Positions 8,301-13,345 of a stretch of 16,477 nucleotides of DNA are shown one piece after another. Under the pieces are notes generated by a model. The model worked only from the letters and a program-made list of their open reading frames with translations. It did not search any database and was not told where the DNA came from. The stretch comes from Syntrophales bacterium (GTDB lineage: Bacteria; Desulfobacterota; Syntrophia; Syntrophales; UBA2210), in NCBI GenBank assembly GCA_030655735.1, contig JAUSPK010000144.1, forward strand, positions 1-16,477, given 5' to 3'. How positions within the stretch are numbered: the stretch's first letter is position 1; every line of letters begins with the position of its first letter. A program made the position numbers and the translations under genes.

Positions 8301-8492
8301 GTGATGCCCGTTATGCTCGACCGGGTTGCCCAAAAGATTCCGATGCCCGATTATATGCTCGAGCAGATGCCCGACTTGATGCCGACGGTAATGGACAACC
8401 TTATGCCGCACATGATCGGGGATTTGGTCCCCTTAATCACTGACCCCATGATTGCATACCTGCAGGGGAAAACCGTCGGGCAGGCCAGCTAA
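5400..8492 (+). CDS. FAD-linked oxidase / 4Fe-4S / CCG-domain fusion oxidoreductase (GlcD-GlcF-like)
   Basis: A 1030-aa redox protein joining what are usually two subunits of glycolate/D-lactate-type dehydrogenases. Residues about 43-217 form an FAD-binding PCMH domain (PRGKASSGYGG, YPGSTAGGWLAQGGAGIGSY), and the FAD-oxidase C-terminal region runs to NPGKVIAGG (about 455-463). Two [4Fe-4S] ligand sets follow: C512, C515, C518, C522 and C563, C566, C569, C573. Two CCG (HdrB/GlcF-type) domains come next, with FAGCTASY, NCCG (681-684) and SSCPAC in the first and DSCH, HCCG (814-817) and CPCC in the second. The last 130 residues are a Met/Pro-rich tail. No signal peptide is seen, so the protein is probably cytoplasmic or peripheral to the membrane. 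The likely reaction is oxidation of a 2-hydroxyacid, or another FAD-accepted substrate, with electrons passed through Fe-S clusters to a quinone, Etf or heterodisulfide-like partner; the substrate cannot be read from sequence. No etfAB or permease lies beside it. The start has a strong ribosome binding site. Confidence 0.88.
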   Translation: MKRLDSSHRTYLKEKFGSRVTFDKIERKLYGHDIAAVPSLVKPLIGNTLPDAVVQPADEAELTDLIRWSRDNEVPLTPRGKASSGYGGVLPIKKGIVVDFYRMNHIIAIDEEAQTATVQAGVVWEKLDKELERHGLTLKTYPSSYPGSTAGGWLAQGGAGIGSYEAGWFRDVVVSARVVLPDGTVREFSGPDLDLISEAEGITGFISELTISVQPLEEMDIVSIGCPDAHDLQDFFMAMVEEGLPIWSVLFINPRMAELKNRAPLQEHMGHPVEERVLLPASYITTLTFRSRDRDMVMEGLGRLIKRCQAEILSDRIAEHEWKNRFKLMIVKRLGPSLVPAEVVIPLSSLGDVMGEIEGKINQPIVKEGVVIRKTASGEPEVVILGFIPSDERKFSYNFVFSLSLSIMKIAQKYGGRAYATGLYFAKKAPEILGKDRLARLKAFKKETDPDDMMNPGKVIAGGLMGMAISAGSLFEPLVRPFANYIITQIGERPKDPVRNIPADVAWYAYSCSQCGYCIEECDQFYGRGWESQSPRGKWYWLREFMEGREEWNQFMVDTILVCTTCELCNLRCSASLPIESSWMKLRGKLIHEEKRMTFPPFEMMAMSNLKEGDIWAGYRKNRADWFPPDLKEKHGPGHKAKIAYFAGCTASYVEHDIAQASVRLLDEAGVDFTYVAEKENCCGTPMLVSGQWDVFETIMRRNVAAMQEAGVDTVVSSCPACDMMWRHVYPEWAEKLGMEYNIKGVHYSEILSEKIKAGEFSFPDRGQEPVTVTWHDSCHIGRVSGVYEPPRDLIKAIPNVNFVEMTHHHDAAHCCGSVLTLIKDPPIAADIGGGRLDEALAVGANKVLALCPCCEVQLRISAEKRDKPIEVIDLARFAASALGYDFPDPNPEVQRQWGVFDAMIGLMTPQGFADLMGTMWPELIDAMPFGMGPMMRFFGKVPGAMGLMKPMFPILFPRLLPMMMPKVMPVMLDRVAQKIPMPDYMLEQMPDLMPTVMDNLMPHMIGDLVPLITDPMIAYLQGKTVGQAS
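8256..8459 (+). repeat. Met/Pro tetrapeptide repeat region in the tail of the FAD/Fe-S fusion
   Basis: Residues 953-1017 of the upstream protein can be laid out in steps of four with the pattern hydrophobic-Pro-x-hydrophobic: FPIL, FPRL, LPMM, MPKV, MPVM, then LDRV and AQKI, one inserted proline, and a second run with MPDL, MPTV, MDNL, MPHM, IGDL, VPLI. The last 130 residues carry 24 methionines by my count. The register is kept over about 16 units with a single one-residue slip, at position 981. No DNA-level tandem copying is visible, so this is a protein-level repeat. Confidence 0.75.
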
Positions 8493-8644
8493 GGAAGGGG
8501 TGTAAGGCATACTTCCAGGTGTCAGCGTAATTGGATGATTTTATTGTTTTATCCGCTGGTTCGTCTGTCCCAGGGCTCCGCGACTTGTTTGGTCGTACCT
8601 TGCAGGGGCGATCCCCGGGGTGGAAACATGGATGAAATTCCCAT

Positions 8645-8693
8645 CCTCTATAATAATAAAGGCTTGACATAAATTTATAATAGAGGTAATGAT
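8645..8693 (+). promoter_or_regulatory. Dyad-symmetric operator-like site centred on a -35 box
   Basis: Half-sites CCTCTATAATAA (8645-8656) and TTATAATAGAGG (8675-8686) are inverted copies with 11 of 12 positions matching. The centre of symmetry (8665.5) falls inside a perfect TTGACA hexamer (8664-8669). A possible -10, AATGAT (8688-8693, four of six matches), follows at 18 bp. The geometry suits a dimeric repressor covering the -35 region of a promoter for the exported protein at 8931. The weak -10 and the 237-bp distance to the gene lower confidence. The same bases could form an 11-bp RNA stem with an 18-nt loop. Confidence 0.45.
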
Positions 8694-8870
8694 TTTCATT
8701 CTTAGCATGCTGGTTCCGGATGTCTTGATTATCGGCTGGCTTTGAACAGGGGGGGCTTGGGGGTATTGCTCGATGGACCCGATCCACACTCCTTACCCCA
8801 TATTTTTTCATATTTCATTTGCGTTGTTACCCGTTGATCGATTGTCAGCGGACGAGTGTCCTGTGATGTA

Positions 8871-8891
8871 CTCCATGGCTCTCCAATGGAG
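8871..8891 (+). promoter_or_regulatory. Short inverted repeat in front of the exported-protein gene
   Basis: CTCCAT (8871-8876) and ATGGAG (8886-8891) form a perfect 6-bp inverted repeat with a 9-base centre. It lies just before an AT-rich TATATATAAA tract (from 8899) that could act as a -10 element, though no good -35 stands 17 bp away. It might be a regulator site or a small leader hairpin ahead of the strong ribosome binding site. Confidence 0.25.
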
Positions 8892-8930
8892 AATTTGCTA
8901 TATATAAACAAAAAAAGGAGGTAGGTGTAG

Positions 8931-9440
8931 ATGAAATTACGTAAAGAGTATGTGGCGGTAATGTTCTTGGCAGTGGTATTGATGTTGGTATTCGCTTTTT
9001 CTCCGGCAACAGCGGCTGAGTTTACCTACGATAAGGGGCCTGCTTTCACCGTTACCTATCCGGATGTATGGAAGGAAACCGACGATAACGCCAACAAGGT
9101 AACCTTCAAGACAAAAATGGCAGACAGTCTTCCCATTATGGAGATTAATGTTATGGAGATTCCTGCCGGTGTGGTGGTTGCGGATGTGAGTGGAAAACAC
9201 TACAAGGCGCTGCTGGAAAAAAGTCAGGATGCCGATGCCGAGCTCAAAGAGGAAAAACAGATAACCCTAGCGGATGGAACCGCGGCCAGTATGGCGTTAT
9301 TTGGATGGGCATATCAGGGATGGATGCCTCTGATGACCAGACTCGTATCGGCCTACAAGGACGGCAAGTGGGTGTATGTGGCGATTCATTCCGCCGACGA
9401 TGCCAGCCCGGAAGTTCCCCAGAGCATCAAGTTCAAGTAG
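8931..9440 (+). CDS. Small exported (periplasmic) protein of unknown function
   Basis: 169 aa. The N-terminus is a clear Sec signal peptide: basic MKLRK, a hydrophobic core (about residues 8-23) and SPATAA, with cleavage most likely after A29, leaving a mature protein of about 140 residues. The mature part begins EFTYDKGPAFTVTYPDVWKET and has the alternating polar/hydrophobic look of a beta-rich fold. There is no lipobox cysteine, no cysteine at all, and no membrane segment after the signal. The FTVTYPDVW opening recalls PsbP/DcrB-like exported proteins that begin with a phrase of the type 'f.v.yP..w'; this is a resemblance only. The AGGAGGT ribosome binding site at ideal spacing and the perfect terminator behind it suggest a separately and strongly expressed single gene. 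Its role is not known. Confidence 0.85.
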   Translation: MKLRKEYVAVMFLAVVLMLVFAFSPATAAEFTYDKGPAFTVTYPDVWKETDDNANKVTFKTKMADSLPIMEINVMEIPAGVVVADVSGKHYKALLEKSQDADAELKEEKQITLADGTAASMALFGWAYQGWMPLMTRLVSAYKDGKWVYVAIHSADDASPEVPQSIKFK

Positions 9441-9496
9441 TCGGTTCTGACCGTGAATATTGAGTCTGTACAACTGTAAAAGACTCTTCAACAATC

Positions 9497-9535
9497 ATAA
9501 GAGCCCTATCTCCTTTGTGGAGATAGGGCTCTTAT
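9497..9535 (+). terminator. Strong hairpin terminator after the exported protein
   Basis: A perfect 17-bp stem (9497-9513 with 9519-9535) closes on a 5-nt loop, TTTGT, 57 bp behind the stop codon. The stem is GC-rich in the middle (GAGCCCTATCTCC) with A/T ends (ATAA/TTAT). The tract after it is CTCTTACATG, only moderately T-rich, so release may depend on the long stem. It separates the exported-protein gene from the PEPCK-like gene. Confidence 0.85.
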
Positions 9536-9645
9536 CTCTTACATGACATCCCTGTTCACCTCTGATCGAAGCTTCTCGCAGTATAGCTCAATCTGAAAAC
9601 GCCTTTTGAAACGGGGTACGAGGGCTGGCCTTGAGTCTGCAGGTC

Positions 9646-9654
9646 TGTTATAAT
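9646..9654 (+). promoter_or_regulatory. Extended -10 promoter for the PEPCK-like gene
   Basis: TGTTATAAT is a perfect extended -10 element (TGnTATAAT). Transcription would start near 9661. The -35 region at 17 bp (TGGCCT, 9626-9631) matches only three of six, which is tolerated in extended -10 promoters. The start point supports translation from ATG 9683, with AGGAG at 9673-9677, rather than from ATG 9665, which would be almost leaderless. Confidence 0.6.
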
Positions 9655-9682
9655 CGATTAAAAAATGGGTGTAGGAGTTTGT

Positions 9683-11356
9683 ATGGCCAATTATTTCAAG
9701 CAGGCTGCCGAAAAGATTTATCACGACGCAAAAAAATCCGGGAGATTGATCGAAGGAAGATCGCTTGAACAACTCAAGGAGATCGCGCTGCAGCAGGATG
9801 GCGTTATCCAGACAAACCTGGGTTCCGTTGCCGCGGATTCCGAGCCCATGTCGCGATCGGCGCCCCATACAAAAAACAGTGTGGACCACCCCTTTGGCGA
9901 CGAAGAGAAGGCCCTTGCCTCTGAGGCCGTGGAATGCCTGGAGAAGGAAACGGTCCTCTCTCTCGATACCATCGTCGGTGATGGGAGAGACGGGATAACG
10001 GCGCGGTTCATAATGCCGGTTGCCTATGCCCAGATCGCCTATGGGGTGAAGCTTCTTTTTGAAGACACGCCCGCCGCCCGGGTGGTTGAAAAACCTACCT
10101 ATACCATCATCTTTTTTACCGACGACGCCTTCGAACCCAATAAATTCAAGAAGCTGATCGATAAGGATGTGACGGTTCGACTCTGGATGGGGGACAAGCG
10201 GGGCGAACAGATAAAAATCTGCCGCAATACCATCTATCTGGGCGAGGCGAAGAAAGGCATCTTTCAGTTTGAAGGCTGGCGTGTAAAGGAGATCGATCAT
10301 CAGGGGATATTCCTGCATTGCGGAGCACGGCGCGACCTCCTCTGGATCTACGACCTCGAGACAGAGCGGCCGGAGTTGCAGGAACGGGTCACCGGTGTTT
10401 CCGGTCTCACGGCAACAGGGAAAACCACGACACTCTGCCGCAAGCTGGCGAAGCTGCCACATGAATCTTCCGAGATGCTCGGTGATGATGGGGGGATCAT
10501 CGGCATGGACGGGAGCTATGCTGCATTTGAACAGGGCGGGGTCTATATCAAGACGGAAGGCCTTGATGAGAGTCAGCCGGAGATCCTGCGTTCCGCCCTC
10601 GGGGCCGACGCCTTTCTCGAAAATGTTGCCATCTCCCGCTACCCCTATACCCCAGATTTCAAGGATACCAGCAAGACGGGTAACGGTCGTGCTGTTGTCA
10701 GGCGGGACAATCTGGGGATCGCCAGCAAGAGTCTGCGGGGCGACCGGCTCGACTATATTATCATGTTGACACGCAACCCCCTTGCCAGCGTCATATCGAG
10801 GCTTTCACCCGAGCAGGCGACGATGCAGTTTATCTACGGGGAGTCGATTGAAAGCTCGGGGGGAAATCCCGAGGAGGCCGGAAAATTTAAACGCGTCGTT
10901 TTTCTGGATCCCTTTCTGGTGGGGGACCGGCTGGAGCACGCCATGCTCTTTTACGAGATCATCAAAAAGAACCGGATTAAGTGCTACCTGGCCAATACCG
11001 GTACCATCGGCGAGAACAACCTGAAGGTGTCCCTGCGCCAGTCGCTTGCTTCATACGGTGATATCCTGAGGGTTCAGCTCCGGTTCGGCTCCGAACCCGA
11101 TCACCTGGGATACCATAATCCGATTAAGAGCGACCGGGCAAATATGGATATGATGAGCGCATATTCAAAGTTTAGTGACAAGGATCTCCTCAAAAGTAAG
11201 GTGGCCGATTTTCTGCGGGGCCGCAGGGTATTCCTGGAGGATTTCGAATCGAAGTGGGGGGCGATCCCGGAGCCGATACGTGAGTCATTACCCTATCGGG
11301 ATGACCAGATAGACTTCACCTATCTCGAAAAGGAATATCTCGGGGATATCGAATGA
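9683..11356 (+). CDS. Divergent ATP-type phosphoenolpyruvate carboxykinase homologue
   Basis: 557 aa, close to the 540 of E. coli PckA, which interconverts oxaloacetate and PEP using ATP. Family landmarks appear in order: MSRSAPHTKNSV (56-67, at the place of TGRSPKDKfiV, keeping the arginine); GDGRDGITARFIMPVAYAQIA; LGEAKKGIF (186-194, as in AGEMKKGIF); LHCGAR (H212); the P-loop GLTATGKTTT (241-250); GDDGG (267-271); FEQGGVYIKTEGLDES; ENVAISRYPYTPDF; SRLSPEQATMQF (R373); and LANTGTIG. Differences are large: the canonical TADAFGVLPPVSRL loop reads TRNPLASVISRL, the GDDEHGW element lacks HGW, and TAKLAGTE is replaced by ESIESSGG. ATP binding therefore seems preserved, while carboxykinase activity is uncertain; it could be a kinase-like paralogue. 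The start at 9683 is chosen for its AGGAG site and its fit with the promoter. It stands alone between a terminator and a convergent gene. Confidence 0.8.
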   Translation: MANYFKQAAEKIYHDAKKSGRLIEGRSLEQLKEIALQQDGVIQTNLGSVAADSEPMSRSAPHTKNSVDHPFGDEEKALASEAVECLEKETVLSLDTIVGDGRDGITARFIMPVAYAQIAYGVKLLFEDTPAARVVEKPTYTIIFFTDDAFEPNKFKKLIDKDVTVRLWMGDKRGEQIKICRNTIYLGEAKKGIFQFEGWRVKEIDHQGIFLHCGARRDLLWIYDLETERPELQERVTGVSGLTATGKTTTLCRKLAKLPHESSEMLGDDGGIIGMDGSYAAFEQGGVYIKTEGLDESQPEILRSALGADAFLENVAISRYPYTPDFKDTSKTGNGRAVVRRDNLGIASKSLRGDRLDYIIMLTRNPLASVISRLSPEQATMQFIYGESIESSGGNPEEAGKFKRVVFLDPFLVGDRLEHAMLFYEIIKKNRIKCYLANTGTIGENNLKVSLRQSLASYGDILRVQLRFGSEPDHLGYHNPIKSDRANMDMMSAYSKFSDKDLLKSKVADFLRGRRVFLEDFESKWGAIPEPIRESLPYRDDQIDFTYLEKEYLGDIE

Positions 11357-11369
11357 TACCGCCAAAGGT

Positions 11370-12146
11370 TTATTGTTTCTGCTTCTGTCCTCCCTGCGGG
11401 TAAAACTGCGACAGGGCCTTGATGGGGTTGGATATCCCGCCGATAAAGGCAGTTGGATATTTAAACCCGACCTTTCTGAGCATGTCCAGACCCGTGAGCA
11501 CCCGGTCAATCTCCCCGGGTGGAAGGGCTATTACGATCTCATCGTCGGCTACCTGCCCTATGGCCCTCTCCCCGTAACAGGGGATGGCCAGTGCGGGTCT
11601 GCCGCTCGTATAACACCGCCCGATCGAGTCGGTACAGGCCCCTTCACCTATGAAAGAAAAGTGAAACTGCTCATATTTGACCTTCTGCATCCCGCACATA
11701 ATCATCATAATCTGCGCTGGATTGCCGTAAATTGATATCACATCGGGTTCAAAGGGAGTTTTTCCCAGGGGCGCAAGCGCAATCGCTTCGCCGACAGGCA
11801 TCCTGGGGTAGTCCTTCTGCTGTTCTAGTGCATCCTCTTTGGAGCCGAACCATGTCTTGGACAGCATCGCTGCCTCTTCATTCATACTCTCCTCGGTCGT
11901 GGGGTAGAGGGCGTGCAGCCGCTTGCAGCGGTCCAGTGTCTTGCCATCGGTGGTGACTCCTATCGTCATGCCCATCACCCGCGCCATAAAGGGCAGCTGG
12001 CAAAAGGTGTGGGTCATTTCTACCTTGGTGATCTTTTCTATTTTTTCCAGTTCATCTGCCGTGTCAAACCGCTTGAATGCAATCGGCTCGGTTCTGAGAG
12101 ACAGTTTCCTTTTGAGCGCTTCAGCCTTTTCCCTCCACGTATTCAT
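11370..12146 (-). CDS. DUF169 family protein
   Basis: A 258-aa soluble protein of the DUF169 family, found in many anaerobes and archaea and without a settled function. Recognisable segments are LSLRTEPIAFKRFD (16-28), CQLPFMARVMG (49-59), FEPDVISIYGNPAQIM (132-147), GEGACTDSI (168-176), GRPALAIPCYGERAIGQVADDEI (182-204) and FKYPTAFIGG. Cysteines C49, C74, C151, C171, C178 and C190 are candidates for metal or cluster binding, but no standard motif is present. There is no signal peptide or membrane helix. GGGGGA before the ATG is the ribosome binding site. It lies 79 bp behind corA on the same strand and may be the last gene of that transcript, and it converges on the PEPCK-like gene with 13 bp between the stops. 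The family assignment is from the conserved phrases; no reaction is proposed. Confidence 0.88.
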   Translation of the reverse strand: MNTWREKAEALKRKLSLRTEPIAFKRFDTADELEKIEKITKVEMTHTFCQLPFMARVMGMTIGVTTDGKTLDRCKRLHALYPTTEESMNEEAAMLSKTWFGSKEDALEQQKDYPRMPVGEAIALAPLGKTPFEPDVISIYGNPAQIMMIMCGMQKVKYEQFHFSFIGEGACTDSIGRCYTSGRPALAIPCYGERAIGQVADDEIVIALPPGEIDRVLTGLDMLRKVGFKYPTAFIGGISNPIKALSQFYPQGGQKQKQ

Positions 12147-12225
12147 AATCGTTCCCCCGTTCGCGTATTGGTTAGTCGGATAGATGTGTTAATTTCTTAT
12201 TCCCCCGTATTTGCTGTAGTGCGTG

Positions 12226-13290
12226 TTAAAGCCATTTCTTCCGCTTGAAGAATGTAAGCAGGCTTACGGCGACGGTAATCATCGCGCCCCAAAGGGCGGG
12301 ATAGGCCCACCACACTTTGAGTTCGGGCATAAACTCGAAATTCATCCCATATACACCGGCCATAAAGGTCAGGGGGATGAAGATGGAAGCGAAAATAGTC
12401 AGTACCTTCATGACCTCATTCATCTTGTTGCTCACGCTCGAGAGATAGAGGTCGATCATCCCGGAAAGGATGTCCTGATAGGTCTCCACGGAATCGATCA
12501 CCTGGATCGTGTGATCGTAGAGATCTCGGAGATACATGGAGATATTATCATGGATCAGTGACGATTCCACTCTCTCCAGGCCGCTTATGACCTCTCTGAG
12601 CGGCCATACCGACTTTCGCAAAAATATGATTTCCTGCTTTAAATTGTGAATGGCCTGCAGCGTTTCCGGCTGTGGATTCAGGGCTAATTCCTCTTCCAGA
12701 AGCTCAATCTGTTCCCCACACTTTTCCAGAAGGATGAAATAGTGATCCACGACAGAGTCGATGATCGAATAAGCGAGATAATCCACCCCCATCCGCCTGA
12801 TTCGGCCCTTTGCGGTCCGTATCCTCTCGCGCAGGGGGTTGAAGACATCTCCCTCCATTTCCTGGAATGAAATGACAAAGTTTGGCCCCAGGATAATGCT
12901 GATCTGCTCGGTTTTGATTGTACTCGCCTCTTCGTCGTAATGAAGCATATTCAGGATGACAAGGATATAGGTGTCAAAGTCCTCCATTTTCGGGCGCTGT
13001 CCCGTATGCAGGATGTCCTCCTGGATCAGGGGATGGATGCCGAAATGACTCCCAATTTTTTCGATGATATCAACCTGATGGAGGCCGTCGATGTTGATCC
13101 ATGTTACGGTAGGAGTTTCTTTAAAGGGGAAGCATTCCTCTATTGTCTGTACCTCCTTTTCCTGAAAGGCCGTTTGATCGTAATCCATGATGGTAATCTT
13201 TACTTCTTCGGCTTTTCTTTCTCCTATATGAACGAGTGTTCCCGGTGGAAGACCTGCTTTATGAGACATTTTTTTAAAGAACCTCGACAT
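12226..13290 (-). CDS. corA: CorA-type Mg2+/Co2+ (divalent cation) transporter
   Basis: 354 aa, inner-membrane pentameric channel for divalent cations. A long cytoplasmic N-terminal domain (about residues 1-285) with acidic helices such as KCGEQIELLEEELAL is followed by the family's two C-terminal helices. The first ends in the signature YGMNFEFMPEL, with GMN at 315-317, and the second (about 325-346) ends in the basic tail FKRKKWL. GMN and MPEL are the ion-selectivity loop of CorA proteins, and both are intact. AGGAGGT eight bases before the ATG gives a strong translation start. It follows the MscS-type gene by 55 bp with no promoter or terminator visible between them, so cotranscription is likely. 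Mg2+, Co2+ or Ni2+ preference cannot be told from sequence. The family also contains Zn2+ exporters (ZntB), which usually carry GIN instead of GMN. Confidence 0.94.
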   Translation of the reverse strand: MSRFFKKMSHKAGLPPGTLVHIGERKAEEVKITIMDYDQTAFQEKEVQTIEECFPFKETPTVTWINIDGLHQVDIIEKIGSHFGIHPLIQEDILHTGQRPKMEDFDTYILVILNMLHYDEEASTIKTEQISIILGPNFVISFQEMEGDVFNPLRERIRTAKGRIRRMGVDYLAYSIIDSVVDHYFILLEKCGEQIELLEEELALNPQPETLQAIHNLKQEIIFLRKSVWPLREVISGLERVESSLIHDNISMYLRDLYDHTIQVIDSVETYQDILSGMIDLYLSSVSNKMNEVMKVLTIFASIFIPLTFMAGVYGMNFEFMPELKVWWAYPALWGAMITVAVSLLTFFKRKKWL

Positions 13291-13345
13291 TGCTGGTCAC
13301 CTCCTGTTCTTAAGGCAGTTGATCTTGTAATCAAAAGATGGTCAA

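Larger units (their letters stand above)
8493..8930 (+). other. Long intergenic region upstream of the exported protein
   Basis: This 438-bp stretch has no credible gene. It holds an A+T-rich dyad around a TTGACA box (8645-8686), G-rich and C-rich patches around 8600-8625 and 8749-8762, and a second inverted repeat close to the next gene (8871-8891). It ends with a very strong Shine-Dalgarno sequence, AGGAGGT (8916-8922), eight bases from ATG 8931. No clear terminator was found behind the FAD/Fe-S gene. If transcription starts at the TTGACA promoter, the leader of the exported protein would be about 230 nt long. Confidence 0.55.

Noticed and set aside
6819..8411. A 530-codon minus-strand open frame, very rich in histidine
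   Set aside because: It is antisense to the FAD/Fe-S fusion. The histidines are the reverse complement (CAT) of the many ATG methionine codons in the tail. No family resemblance is seen.
8437..8811. A 124-codon minus-strand open frame covering much of the gap before the exported protein
   Set aside because: It overlaps the end of the FAD/Fe-S gene, has no recognisable domain, and runs through the dyad and TTGACA site.
9665..9682. ATG 9665 as the start of the PEPCK-like protein
   Set aside because: The extended -10 promoter would give a leader of about four bases and no ribosome binding site; ATG 9683 has AGGAG at good spacing.
9539..10462. A 307-codon minus-strand open frame opposite the PEPCK-like gene
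   Set aside because: It overlaps the promoter and the first half of a gene with clear family motifs, and the protein is not recognisable.
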